Shown piece by piece: positions 22,571 through 34,662 of a stretch of 64,000 bases of DNA. The notes beneath the pieces are model-generated. The model did not search any database. It worked only from the letters and a program-made list of their open reading frames with translations, and had not been told where the DNA came from. Source of the DNA: Brachypodius melanocephalos. Lineage: Eukaryota > Chordata > Aves > Passeriformes > Pycnonotidae. Location of the stretch: positions 135,504 to 199,503 of the forward strand of contig VZSR01003371.1 in the NCBI GenBank assembly GCA_013398615.1, written 5' to 3'. The number at the start of each line of letters is the position of its first letter. The stretch's first letter is position 1. The position numbers and the translations under genes were made by a program.

Positions 22571-24589
22571 AGGTAAGCTGTAGGGGGCAGAGCAAACATT
22601 TTGAGTTTAAAATTCGAGGTAATGTTTGGGGAACAGAAAACACCTTGGAGGGAAAGGCATCAGTGAATTGGTTAGGGAGGCAGGGGTGATATTTTGGACA
22701 GAGATTGAAATCTAGAAATATGCTGATATTAACTTTTAAAAAATATATAAGCAAAGCATCTGAAAACACTTCACAGAAGGCTATGAAACCTGGGTGCTAT
22801 GGAAGTCAGGATAAATCGTGACTTTATTTCCTGGTTCTGTAGTTAGGAAACAGCTCAGGTGTACACACATTAATTTTTTATATCCTTCGGCTCTCCCGAT
22901 TGAAGTAAAAGCATCATTCCCCTCCCTCCCTCCTTTCCATAATTCCAGGGTCAGTATTTATTCTTTTACAGCTGGAATTTGCAGGGGGAATGCTGCCTGG
23001 AGTGTGCTTCCAGAACATATTTGAGAGAAGGGGTTTTTTTTGTGAGCTTCAAGCAGCTGTGCTGCCTGCCAAAAACCCTGGGAAATCCGCTGCTTTTGGG
23101 ATATTTGGGGAGAAATACACCAGGAAAGGTTAAACGGACGGCAGAAATGAGACAGGGTGGAATAGCCCTGTGATGGTTTAGCCTTGAAAATGGAAATACT
23201 CTTTGTCTCATTCCATATATTTATTATAATATTAGGAAAAACCCCACAAATAATCACCGGGAATTGGAGCCTTCGACTCTCGCTGTTCCCTCTCCGGCCG
23301 CGGTTTTCCCAGCAAGGAAAATTCTGCAATTTCCAGGTTTTCCAGCCGGCGTCACTCCTGGGTCAGGCAGAGCCCTCCCAGCCATGAAGGGATCCAGGAT
23401 GTTATTTTGGCTCTGTGGAAGAGCAGCAATTCTTAGTTTTTCTAACCTTTATAAACCCAAAAGGTTTTTTGGGGTAATTTTCCCCACTTTTTTTCCTTTC
23501 CCTGATGCTCTGAGGCAATTCTGTGATATCCTGAGTTCCTTGCTCTGCTCTTGTGCCGTGTCCTTGTCGTGTCAGATCCCACATGTGAGCTTTTGAAGCA
23601 CCCAAAAAAAGGCAAAACTTCTTTCCATAGTTCAGAAAAAGAAACTTTGGGCTCTGTCCTTAACAAGTTCCCACGGCAAACTCGCTAAAGCAAATTTAAA
23701 TATTGTTTATTTGTAATTGTCCAAAGGCATTCTGTGAAAAAAAAATGGTTTGGAAGATGTTCCCTGTCTTGGATCTCCAGCTGAAATCTGGAAAGACAAA
23801 CTTCTGCTCCTAATCCCACCCATCCAGTCAGAACAGCTGAAATTGTGCAGAGCCAAATCAGATTTTCAGATCCTACAAGACCCACATAGAGCTGGCGCTG
23901 AGGAAAAGGGTTTGTTTTCGAAGGATCATAAAAAAAAGAATTGATGGAGGGGCTCCGCATCACAAGATCCCTGTGAGCACACGGGCTCAAATTCCTCTTA
24001 ATATTTTTGTTTGTTAAATTAGCCACTTTATGAATTATGGAAAAGGAAATGATTGGCATCGACGGCTGGTTCTTTTAAATGCAGTGTTTTAAAAAAAAAT
24101 CACTCAAAATACATCTGGAGTTCACCATTCCCCAGTGTTGACTCTGGTCAAGGTTTAAAATGCTTGTTTTGCCCAAAATTCCTCATTTTCCAGGTATTGC
24201 CCTGTCTTAGAAATATTCCTGGTTCCTGGGCACTTGCAGATGTTTCAAAGATGATTTTAAAATAAAGATTTAAAATTTCGTGCTACAGATGGAGCATCCT
24301 TGAAACCTGCCTCCATGAAGAGTTGGGGGACAAGGTTTGACAGTCCAAGACAAGGAAACACAAATTGCTACTTGTGCATGAAAAATTTGGCTTAAATTTT
24401 TAAAAAACCCATAGAAAATCACCCTTATTTTTAAGAGAAATCTCTTAAAAACTGGTGGTGCTGTAGGGGTTGGTCACTCCTGGATTTGGTCACCTCTGGT
24501 TTAGCTTTAGGTGATGAGAGCTTTTGAAGAATCCTTCCACCTTTCTTTTTCCTCGGAAATCGTGTGGACATTGTTCAAGGAACAAGTGT
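22571..24589. other. Intergenic, no gene recognised
   Basis: Unique AT-rich sequence; nothing coding or transposon-like could be supported. Confidence 0.5.
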
Positions 24590-25025
24590 TGGAGGTCACA
24601 GGAAATTTCACGGAATGGAATTAAACGAATTAAAACGAAATTTCATGGAATGAGATGAAATCTTGTGCAATGCAACGAAATGAAAGGAAATTTCATTTCA
24701 CTTCATGGAAGGAAAGGAAATGCGAGGAAATTTTGTGGGATACAATGAAATGGAATTTCGAAATGTCATTCCTTGACGGGAAATTTCGTTTCGTTTAATG
24801 GAATTAAATGACATGAAAAGCAATTTAATGAAATGAAATGAAATAAAATAAATTTTTTAAAATGTCATTCTATTTCATGAAATGGAATGGAGCTGCATGG
24901 AATGAAGGGAAGTGAAACAAAATTCCATGGAATCAAATGAATTTTTTCGTGAACTAAATGAAGCGAAATGAAATTTTACGGAATGAAATGAAATTTTACG
25001 AAATGAAATCAAATTTTGAAATGGG
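24590..25025. repeat. Degenerate (GAAAT)n-type satellite
   Basis: About 430 bp of diverged pentamer-based repeats (GAAAT, GGAAT, AAATG) with both GAAATTTCATGG and its reverse-complement flavour, including runs such as AATGAAATGAAATGAAAT. Confidence 0.75.
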
Positions 25026-25089
25026 GCTGCACTGCTTCTGCCTGAAGGTGAGGACTGAGTTTAAACTTTCAGTTTAAAGCTGGGTTTAA

Positions 25090-25301
25090 AGAAGGAGAAA
25101 TTCCTCCCTGTGAAGGTGGGGAGGCCCTTGGACAGGATGCCCTGAGACGCTGGGGCTGCCCCTGGATCCCTGGAAGTGTCCAAGGCCAGGGATGGGGCTT
25201 GGAGGATCCTGGGATGGTGGAAGGTGGTGGGAACTGGCCGGGGTGGAACTGGGTGGGATTTGAGGTCTCTTCCATCCCAAACCATTCCCTGATTCTCTGA
25301 T
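25090..25301 (+). mobile_element. CR1 LINE, 3' end fragment
   Basis: Contains the CR1 3' block: CCCTGGATCCCTGGAAGTGT, CCAAGGCCAGGGATGGGGCT, then GGTCTCTTCCATCCCAAACC and ATTCTCTGA at the end. 5'-truncated, non-coding. Confidence 0.85.
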
Positions 25302-27808
25302 GTGTGCCCGTGTTCATGCTTCCCTGCCCAAGTGATTTCATTATCCCTGTAGCTAATTAAGAGGCTGTTTGTGTCACTTTATGTTCAGACACAGCCAATT
25401 CACCTTTACCGGTTGATTTTCCCCTCATTTTTGTGCCTGGCTAACTCAGAACAGCTCTGATCCCATTAACTTCATGCTCCACGTACCTGGAGAAGATAAT
25501 GAAATTACAGCACGGGATTTAACCTGCCCAGCATTAAATACTGGGAACTGCAGCTCTTCCTGTTGGAGGAACCAGGAAATGAACAAGAAAACAAACAGGA
25601 AAATAAAGATATTCAGCAGGCAGCACGTTCCTGGTTCTGATGTAGCCTACAGAGCCAGGCTTAAGGGTAACCTTAAGGATGATAAATAGAATCAGAAACT
25701 GCCCCGTGCCAGATCATGGTTTGTGCAAATAAATCAGTATCTCACGCAAATTAAATGCAAATATTCCCTTTTCCACTGGAATATCAACATCCAGGGTGGG
25801 CTGAGCCTGGTGCCCAGCCTGTCCCTTCCAATGGGTGACATTCACGGATGTGTTTGGAGAAACCGTGGCTTCTTTTCTGCCTCCCCTAGAGACAGATTTC
25901 CAGGTGAGAGCAGAACCCCCAAAAGACCAGGGTTAATTTTGTTCAGTGCTGGACTCCTCTGAGACAAGGACTTTGCACACTCTAGTAATTTGCAATTTGC
26001 CATGGAGAGAAACTCTGCTCTCATGGGAGGAGCCCAGCAGATCCTGGGCAGAGCTTTGTGCAGCACGTGCAGCCTCTGACCCTAATCAGGATCGTGATTT
26101 ATGGGATCATGCCAGTCCCCTGATTTACTGAGCATCTGTCTCGAGCTCCTGACAGACTCTGCAGTTCAGAGCTGCCTTCACACGGAATTTACCAAGCTGG
26201 GGTGAGCTGGCTCTAATAAAGGGGCACAGGGTCTTGAAATCACAATCAAACATATTGGATGGATGGATGGGTGGGTGGATGGATGGATGGATGGATGGAT
26301 GGATGGATGGATGGATGGATGGATGGATGGATTGATTCACTCACTGCCTCCCTAAGCTTTTGTGGTTATCCCAAATTCCTGCCTTTAAGAGCAACACTCA
26401 TAAAATAACAAACGCTGTCTCCATGTGGATGTAATTAAAATCCAAGCGTGAACACACAATTATGTGAAACTCCTTTCTTCAGCTTCCAAGCCCCACGAGG
26501 CCAGCCTTTAGGTCTGAGTTTCAGTGCTGATTCACTGTGTCTCGAGTGCCTGGCAGGTTGTTATTAATTTTAATGACTTCTGTTTTCCTGCCCTGGTGCT
26601 GGCAGTGGTGATCACAGCCTGCAGCAGTCTGGGTGTAATTGGTGTGCAGATCCTGGCAGCAGAGGAGGAGGGAAATGCAGGGACAGATGACAAAAACCAA
26701 GCAGAAAAAGCTGACTTCAGGAGCCTGCAGGAGGAAGCAGCTCTGTGAATCCTTTGTGAGTTCTCCCTTCCCAGATTTCTCCATCCAACCCAGCCTTGAG
26801 TATTTCCAGGGATGGGTCATCCCTACAATTTTCTGTGCCTGTTTCTGAGCAAGAGCCTCCTGCAGGTAAAATAACCCCTCAGGTTGATTCTTTTGGATCA
26901 TCAGTGTTGGTTTTTATCCCTTCCTGTTGGTTCTGGCAGCTGGAGGAAGGAATGATCCCACAGGCTATGATGGAGCAACGGCTCCTTGTCACTACACACT
27001 GCACTTGAACCTTCTCCTCTGGGTTTGTGGCTCCCCATTTTGGTCACAAATGCCAATTTCCCATTTCTCCTGCAGTTTTCAAGCAGCTGGGGACTCCTGT
27101 CACAAATGTCATGGTCACTCCCAGAGATCCTGGAATAATACCTGGACCTGGAATCTGGGCATTCCTGTAGCAGGCATGAAATATCCCTGTGTGACCCTTC
27201 CAGGACAGAGTTCCTCCTTTGCTCTGGCCTCAGGGCTCCTTTCTGCCTCTGGCTGCATCTCCTGCTGCAGGTGAAAGCAAATTCCAGGTTTTGCCTGGAT
27301 GTAGAGGAAAAGGAGCCAGCAAAGCTCTGCAGACCCAGAGGATAAACCTGCTGCAATTAAAATCAGGATCATGGTGGTAATATTTCCTACTTCTCCAGCT
27401 CAACAGTAGCCATAGGAGGCAAAGTAACAGCCAGGGTATATTTTTTTCTTTGCCTTTGCACCTTTTTTTGTGGTTTTGCTGCCTCCTGGGGCCAGTGGAG
27501 CAAGGAGTTGGAGGAGCACAGCTCTGACAACAAAGGCATGAGAGATGGAAGCCTCAGCTCATGACACAACACACATCCAGCCTCAAATATTTCGTGTTAT
27601 TTAATAGCAAATTTGGGACACCGATGCTTTTAGAAACCAGGACCTTGCCTACCACTGCACAGAACTACAGAGAAAGGATTTTTAGAAAATTAAGAGAGTG
27701 GGAGGTAAAAACCTTTCTAGGGCAGGGAATTTCCTGTATGAGCAGAGATTTCTCAGGTGTGTAAATATTTTTGAGTGTCATTTAAGTTAATAACGACATT
27801 ATATATTT
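25302..27808. other. Intergenic, one microsatellite, no gene recognised
   Basis: Apart from the GGAT array at 26257-26333 the stretch is unique. Overlapping open frames around 26.5-27.4 kb occur on both strands and show no domain or splice support. Confidence 0.5.
26257..26333. repeat. (GGAT)n microsatellite
   Basis: About 19 tetramer units with two GGGT variants near the left end. Confidence 0.95.
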
Positions 27809-27857
27809 CATCATGGAACATCCTCAGCTGGAAGGGACCCACCAGGATCATTTAAGG
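27809..27857 (-). mobile_element. Short CR1-like 3' end relic
   Basis: TCAGCTGGAAGGGACCCACC followed by AGGATCATT resembles the reverse of the CR1 tail block. Only about 50 bp. Confidence 0.45.
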
Positions 27858-28424
27858 AGAAAACAGACACAGCTCAAGTGATGGTTTTGCACATGCAATG
27901 TGCACTCACCTCTCACCCTGCTGACTTCTCATCTGCCCTTTCCTGTGCTTTGGCTGAATCCTCTTCAGATCATAAACGTGGTCAAGAAATGACTGATCAC
28001 CAGCTCTAAACCTCCTGATATTTAAAAGGTGCATCCCTCAGTGGCGTGGGGGTTTTGCTTGATATTTTTGTCCATTTTTGAACATAATTTTTCCTGGTTT
28101 TTGTTTGGGTTTCTGTTTGTTTGTTTGGGTTTTTTTTAAAGTCCAATCAGAGTTTTCTAACTGCTTTTGAAATCCAGGAAGAGCAGGGTGATGCTCTTTG
28201 TGCCTAATTGCAGCAAGGTCTACATCGCAATTACAGCTCTGCCGACCTGCCCTTGGACAGTTCGAACTCATCTGCATCAACATCTTAGAAAGGGCTGATG
28301 GGTCTTTTTTGCATTTTATGATGGGATAAGCTAAATGAGTGAAGTCCAAACCAGCTCTACCTGAGCTCCCTACCAGCGAGATCTTCCATCAGGAAACTAG
28401 AAAGAGCAGATATATGAAAGAAAT

Positions 28425-28626
28425 ATTTGATGATGAGAGTGGTGAAGCCCTGGGGCAGGTATTCCCAGAGAAATTGTGGCTGCCACATCCCTGGAAGTGT
28501 CCAAGGCCAGGTTGGATGTGGCTTGGAGCAACCTGGGATAGTGGAAGCTGTCCCTACCCGTGGCAAGAGGTTAGTTTTTTTTTTTTTTTTTCCCGAGGTC
28601 TCTTCAAACCATTCTATGATTCTGAT
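28425..28626 (+). mobile_element. CR1 LINE, 3' end fragment with internal poly(T)
   Basis: CCCTGGAAGTGTCCAAGGCC, GGAGCAACCTGGGATAGTGG and the end ACCATTCTATGATTCTGATG. About 17 T (28575-28591) replace the usual G-rich segment before GAGGTCTCTTC. Confidence 0.85.
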
Positions 28627-28689
28627 GGTAAAAACACCCCTTCTAACAAAAGAAAAATAGGATATTTCCCGTATTTCCTTTCCAAGGTT

Positions 28690-29990
28690 TGGCATCCTTC
28701 GCCTTCAGAGCAGCTGAGCGCCGGGAGGCGGCGGCAGGAGCCGGCGGGGCCGTGCCTTGGGAGCGCTCGCTAATGAGATCAGTGGTTTGTTTTCATTTAA
28801 TAGGCTGCCGGAGGCCGTGGTGTAAAACCCCGGCCCCTTTGTTTCAGCTGTAAATTGCCATTTAACTCGACAGCTCCGCTCCTATTGTTCCCCGTGAAAA
28901 GATGGAGCAAGGTAAAGGACGAGATGAAAAGCTCGGGGTGACACAAGGGAGAAAGGCAGATGCGGTCAAAGTCAAGGTCAGAGACGGGAGAATCCCCACG
29001 CCCTGCTCTTGACAATAGGGCATTTTATTTCTGTTCCCTCGCTGGAAGACACGTTTATATCCTAATTTTAGCTTCCTTTTAGCTGGTAAACAGGGAATAT
29101 TATCGCGCTGGCAAGAATAGGAATCGCATTCGCACGACCCCCGCTTGCGGAGGCTTTCAATCCGATGTTCAACCCTTCTTCATCACGTTGTTATTTTACA
29201 GTCAGGAGAACCAGCAGCAATCAAATCTCGTTTTGTATCCCCCAGCCTTCCCTTTGTTTGATTGTGTTGCCAGCACAACACAGAGGAGGAGGAAAAAAAT
29301 GAAGAGAGCATCAACACGGGGGGCTTTGTGGACGTTCCTGCAGATGCTCTCCCAGCGATTATCCCGGGCAGCTTCACCCCTCCTCCTGTTTTTTTAGCTC
29401 TTGTCTCGCTTTTACGCAGTGCCCTCCTCTGCATAAAGACTCCAAACCTCTCCCAGCTGCTCGGGGAAGAATTCGTGATCATTGTCCCCAGCTCTGTCAG
29501 GGTCGCGGCCGTGCCAGGCGAGGGCTGCGCTCCTCCTTCAGAGAACAGAGGATATTTCACAGATATTTTACAGGCACCAATTTGGTCATTTCCTTGTCTC
29601 CGGCGCAAGACTGGATCATTTCTAATTATGTGGGATCGTCACTTAAGTGTCTATTTTTTGCGCAGGGAGACGCAGATATCCCTGTTACTATTATTTTTTA
29701 ATCTAGGAAAATAGCCTTTCCTTTGTCTCCCACAGAACAAAGAAACGTGAACACGCGATTTAAACAGTGATGGCTGCGATGGGCTGAACCCATCCCCAGG
29801 GTGAAGGCGCTGCCTTTAATGGGGTTACACGCAGCAGAAATAAATTTGGCCGGGAGTCTGTAATCACTGCCTGAATTAATGGGAAAAAAAAAAAGGGGTT
29901 CTTTGGAGCAGGCTGAATAGCCCAGCTGCAGCAATTATCTCGTCACTCATCAGAATGACGATGAAATTAGTTCCAGATATAAAACCGGGC
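28690..29990. other. Unique, CpG-containing, conserved-looking non-coding stretch
   Basis: Free of recognised repeats, richer in CpG than its flanks, with several homeodomain-like TAAT/ATTA blocks (e.g. near 28,770, 29,870 and 29,960). No exon-like frame with splice support. A regulatory role is inference only. Confidence 0.3.
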
Positions 29991-30001
29991 AGTGGAGGCG
30001 A

Positions 30002-30178
30002 GATACCCACCGGGGATTTAATTCCCACTTAAGGACACTGGAGGTTGCCTTTCCATCCGTGACACCCACTGGGGATTTATTTCCCAGTTAAGGACACTGG
30101 AGGTTGCCTTTCCATCCATGACACCCACTGGGGATGTATTTCCCAGTTAAAGACACTGGAGGTTGCCTTTCCACCCAT
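30002..30178. repeat. 59-bp tandem repeat, three copies
   Basis: Units start at 30002, 30061 and 30120, each with ACCCACYGGGGATTTA and GACACTGGAGGTTGCCTTTC. Copies differ at a few positions. Confidence 0.92.
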
Positions 30179-30569
30179 GCTGGTGCCACACGCTCATGGC
30201 TCACCGGGGGTTCACAAGAGACAGGGACCTGGACATCAGTTTGTGCAATTTCATTCATTTTCTCAGGGATTTGACAAAGTTTTGTCCCTGTTCCCCAGTT
30301 CTTGCCTTTAAAAGTTCCCAGTGTGGCTGAGCCTTGTCGTGGTCACAGCTGGGGATGCAGGGAGCAGCATCCTCACATCTACAGCGACTTACACAGATAT
30401 TTATCCATCTGTTAGGAACCCACGTCTCTCTTGGGGGCTTCTAGGTAAGTGATTTGGTTCTTGGGAAAGCCAAACATGAGACTTTTTGGCTGGACATGCC
30501 CCAGCCACGCTGACCCCCAGAATCCCCCTGTGCTGAGCTGATCCCCCAGTTTGGGCAGCAAGGGAAGGG

Positions 30570-30922
30570 GAGGATTCTGCCCCTCTGCCCTGCCCTGGTG
30601 AGACCTCACCTGCAGAGTTGCCCCAGCCCTGGGTCCAGCATCAGAAGGACGTGAAGCTGCTCCAAGGGCTGGGACTCTTCTGCTCTGGAGCCAGGCTGAG
30701 AGAGCTGGGAATGTTCCCCTGGAGAAGGGAAGGATCCTGGGGGAGCTCAGAGCACCTTCCAGGGCCTAAAGAGGCTCCAGGAGAGCTGGAGAGGGACTGG
30801 GCACAAGGGATGGAAGGACAGGACACAGGGAATGGCTTCCCACTGCCAGTGGGCAGGATTAGATTGATAGTAGGGAGAAATTCTTCCCTATCAGAGTGAT
30901 GAGGCCCTGGCACACTGGAATA
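30570..30922 (+). mobile_element. CR1 LINE fragment
   Basis: CR1 landmarks in order: CTGCCCTGGTGAGACCTCAC, GCATCAGAAGGACGTGAAGC, GGGAGCTCAGAGCACCTTCC, GGGAGAAATTCTTCCC, GAGGCCCTGGCACACTGGAA. It breaks off where the next, inverted copy begins. Confidence 0.85.
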
Positions 30923-31055
30923 TCTCATTCCACCCCCTGTCATGGACGGGGACACCTTCCACCATCCCAGGTTGCTCCAAGCCACGTCCAACCTGGCCTT
31001 GGACACTTCCAGGGCTGGGGAATTCACAACGTCTCTGGGCGACCTGATCAACTGA
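30923..31055 (-). mobile_element. CR1 LINE fragment, inverted relative to its neighbour
   Basis: Reverse-complement CR1 block: GGTTGCTCCAAGCCACGTCC, AACCTGGCCTTGGACACTTC. Tail-to-tail with the preceding copy. Confidence 0.8.
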
Positions 31056-31387
31056 CACCAACAAATCTCTCTGCCCTGTTCAGTACAAGCATAGGCAGCT
31101 CCAAGCCTAAAATAACTCAGTAAATGCTGAATTCCCTGTTTTGGGGGAACTTCAGCTGGTGCACACATGCTGGCAATTTGCATATTAGATACAGCTGCAT
31201 TGGATGGTGGACAGAAAGAGACTGGCATATTAATTTTGTGTTTTCATTTTAAATATCTGCAGGAAGGAATTTATATATTTTTTAAAATTATAATAGCCTC
31301 AGTTGACTCACTGCAGTGTCCCATTGAAGGAGGTTCAGAAGAAGATGGGAAGAAAAGCCTGTGATTTATTTAAAAAGGTTTTTTTTT

Positions 31388-31487
31388 NNNNNNNNNNNNN
31401 NNNNNNNNNNNNNNNNNNNNNNNNNNNNNNNNNNNNNNNNNNNNNNNNNNNNNNNNNNNNNNNNNNNNNNNNNNNNNNNNNNNNNNN
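31388..31487. other. Assembly gap of exactly 100 N
   Basis: One hundred N residues preceded by a T run. This length is the usual placeholder for a gap of unknown size. Confidence 0.99.
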
Positions 31488-32159
31488 AATTAGGATAAAT
31501 AGGAGGCTGCGTCCTCCAAAATTTGAGAGACCCCAGGGAAATGCCCCATGGCTTCTCCCTTTATTCGAATAAAGTAAAAAGACTCCTCCACTCCTTTTTG
31601 GACATAAACCTCTGGCATTTGTGGATTAATTTTCCAAACACTGTCTTTGGGGTGAAATACAAAGAGCCACCACTACCAGAAAGTCTTCTCAGCCTTTTTT
31701 CCCAGCTGGCAGAGCTCTGGGAAGCTTTCTGTGCCTCTGTGAGTATTTTAATCTCTGCCGCTGTTATTAGTATTATCACTGCTAATGGTAATCGATAAAT
31801 TAAGGGCTGTGGGATTCCCCACTGAGATATTGCTCTGCTGAGTCTGAGCACTTTGCAAACACCCCGCTGGGAAAGCCATTCCTGCTGGAATCGCTGGGGA
31901 GCCGGCCGGGATAGCCCTGGGGGAGATAGAGAGTTGTAAATCACCGTCTTGTAGAGGCTGGTGCTGGTTTAGTGCGAAGGATAAAGAGCCCACAAAGGCT
32001 TTTGTTGTGCTGCGGGTCGGAGTGAGACAAGCCCAAGCGATGAGAAATCAGGGATGCTGTCCTTACCAAATCAGGATTTTTTTCTTGTGAAGAGCCCAAG
32101 GTCTTTGAGTTTGACCCTTAGCGTGTGCGACAACACGGTGAGGCTGGCAGAGGTGAAAT

Positions 32160-32452
32160 AATCAGAAATGTTCCAGGTAACAAGGGACAGGATAAGAGGA
32201 AACAGCCTCAGGCTGCTCTAGGGTGGGTTAGATTGGATATTAGGGAAAAATTCTTCATGGAAAGGGTTGCCCAGCCCTGGCATAACCTGCCCATGGCAGG
32301 AGTGGAATCACCATCCTTGGGGGGATTTAAAAGCCATAAGGATGTGGCATTTGAGGACATGGTTTAGTGGTGAACATGGTGGTGAGTTGATTCTTGGACT
32401 TTGTGATTTTAGAGGTCTTTTCCAACCTCAATGATTCTACGATTTGATTCTC
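32160..32452 (+). mobile_element. CR1 LINE, 3' end
   Basis: GACAGGATAAGAGGAAACAG, GGGAAAAATTCTTCATGG, GTGGTGAACATGGTGGTG, then GAGGTCTTTTCCAACCTCAA and ATGATTCTACGATTTGATTC at the tail. Confidence 0.88.
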
Positions 32453-32929
32453 TGAAATCATCCCCTGCCCAAGTGCTTCCTGCTTGTCCCACAACACAGA
32501 CCAGTGGCTCTCCCTGCAGTAATCTGAGGGAAAAACTGATGGAAGCCACTGAAAGGGGCTGGGGTGATGCAAGATTTGAAGTTCCATGAGTCACAGAGAA
32601 GTAGCTCCAGCAAAGCCTGACCCCTCCAGCACTCAGCACTCAGTTCCACAACAGAGAGCAGCCAAAAAGCAAATTTTGGGCTCTCATTTTCTAAGATCTG
32701 GAGCCAAAACAGAGCTCACAAGAGCCTCAGCAGTTGTCCATACCCCTGCTGTGGCTTCCCAGGAAGCTCTTCATAGTGGGGTCTTAATTTCTAGAGCTCC
32801 CTTAAGTTCTCTGAAGACTTTTTAGCTCACAAAACACAGCAAAGGCTGCTGGCCAATGCTGGAACGGAGTTCTCTTGGATCCTGTTGCCAGCTCTCTTTT
32901 CCAGTGGCGATTTCCCCAGCATGTTAAGC

Positions 32930-33850
32930 AACAGGTTGGAGCGTTTCCCTTTCCAGCTGTCCTAAGTAGGGAGAGAAGATTTTATTACTAACCCCAGATT
33001 TACGGCTCGTTGCGCCTGTGTGCTTTCCCAAGCTGTGTATTTCACAAGGATAATTGGGAAGGGGGAAGCTCTCCACAGCTTTCCTTCCCAAGCCTTCATT
33101 AAATGAGCTGCTCTGTTTTTCTTGCCTGCAGCTGCGAAACCGAGGGGCGACGAGTTGACCAAACGCGACGTTTTTCTGTGTTCGTTCCCTCCCAGATCCC
33201 TGCAACTGCATGTTTGATCTGCAGAGGATCCTTTTGTGGTGGCCTCCAGGCTGACCCGCTTGGAGCAAGCCATAAAATGAGCCGTGCTCCTCTAATTTGT
33301 CTTGGTAGCGGAGGGATGCGGCGGCTCGCGAGCCCGGAATGCTGCCACGCAGAGAGGCCTTGCTGAGCACATCCCACTCTGCCTCTGGTAGAGCTCCAGG
33401 ATCCATGCCGAGCATCAAATCCATGATTAAATGGCTCCAGGGGGACACAATGCGTTCGTCCCCATCCATCACTGAACAAAACCCGGGAGCTGAGCTCGGT
33501 GCGGTGCTCCGGCTGCTGGCTTTGTCCCAGTTTTGTCCCTGCTGGTTCCCACAGCCCCTCCACCAAACTGTGAGCTCAGCCTTCCTCCCTCTGGAGCGAG
33601 GCAGGATGGAGGAGGAGGATGGAGTGCTGCTGGTTGTAATTATCATCACCTTTGTTTACATGGATGACTGAAAATGAGTTTAATTTCAGTTTCCGCAGAG
33701 GGCGAAAGGAATCTCTGCTCGCCGTTTTTTGACCACGCTCCTGGATTTCCACTGGGCAAGCCAAATCTGAAGGAAAAAACCCCCCATCTTTCCAAGTGAT
33801 CTCATTGTTGTTTCCTTCCCCTGGAGCCAACAAACGGAGTGCACAGTGAA
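32930..33850. other. Unique CpG-bearing stretch, no gene recognised
   Basis: Non-repetitive, with local CpG clusters near 33,130-33,180 and 33,305-33,345. Open frames on both strands overlap and lack splice or domain support. Confidence 0.35.
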
Positions 33851-34384
33851 GTGGTCAGCAAGGTACCGCTCCATCGGATATCCGGGAAACGCTGCAGGGA
33901 ACCTGCTCGGCTGCTGCATTTTGCCATGAACAAGGCTCAAAAGGAGATTGAGAGGCAGTGGGGGCTCTGCAGGGTGAAATCAGTGATGGAGCCTGAGGAC
34001 ACAAATGTTCTTCTTTGGAGAAAAATTAGGGATTCGGAGGATTTGGGTCCCTGATCCTACTGCAGCGCTGGTGGATCCCTCCCCTTGCAAAGGATGTGGG
34101 AAGCACTGGAATGAACATGGAGGGGGGTGGGAAGCTCTTGGAGATGAATCAGCAGCATGAAAAGCCTACTTAAATTAAATGCTGACAAAAGGAGATGAAA
34201 AGCTTAGATGGATTTTCCCTTCCCGACATCCCTGGCATTCTCAGCTCACATTTCTGAGACAGAAACAATTGCAAGCTGAAAATGGGGAGTCCGGGAATGC
34301 AAAATTCCTGCTAAGGAGAAATTCTGGCTGATTTCTGGGGAAAATGGTAGGTGAAAGATGAAGGGAAATGGTCTTAGAGAAAAA

Positions 34385-34662
34385 GAGCTTCTTCAGGTCT
34401 GTTTGGAAGAGGAAAACCAGGAGAAATTTTCATGGCTCGTTCATTATGAGGGCCTGGGGTGCCAGGAGAAGGAGAATGGCTTCACACTGTCAGAGGGGAC
34501 ATTTAGATGGAATATTGGGGAAAAATTCTTTGCTATGAGGGTGCTGAGGCCCTGGCACAGGGATCTCAGAGAAGCTGTGGCTCTGCTCATAGCAGGGAGG
34601 TGGAACGAGATCATCTTTAAGGTGTCTTCCAACCCAAACCATTCTGGAATTCTGTGATCCAC
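34385..34662 (+). mobile_element. CR1 LINE, 3' end
   Basis: GAGAAGGAGAATGGCTTCAC, GGGGAAAAATTCTTTGC, GAGGCCCTGGCACAGGGATC, then CAACCCAAACCATTCTGGAA and ATTCTGTGATCC. Confidence 0.85.

Noticed and set aside
26257..26333. GGAT array as a possible centromeric or telomeric repeat
   Set aside because: Short isolated tetranucleotide microsatellite; no TTAGGG and no higher-order structure.
30650..31228. 195-codon minus-strand frame
   Set aside because: It spans the two CR1 fragments and is a by-product of repeat sequence.
32924..33649. 241-codon minus-strand frame
   Set aside because: Several overlapping frames on both strands, no domain, no splice-supported partner exon. Kept only as unique sequence.
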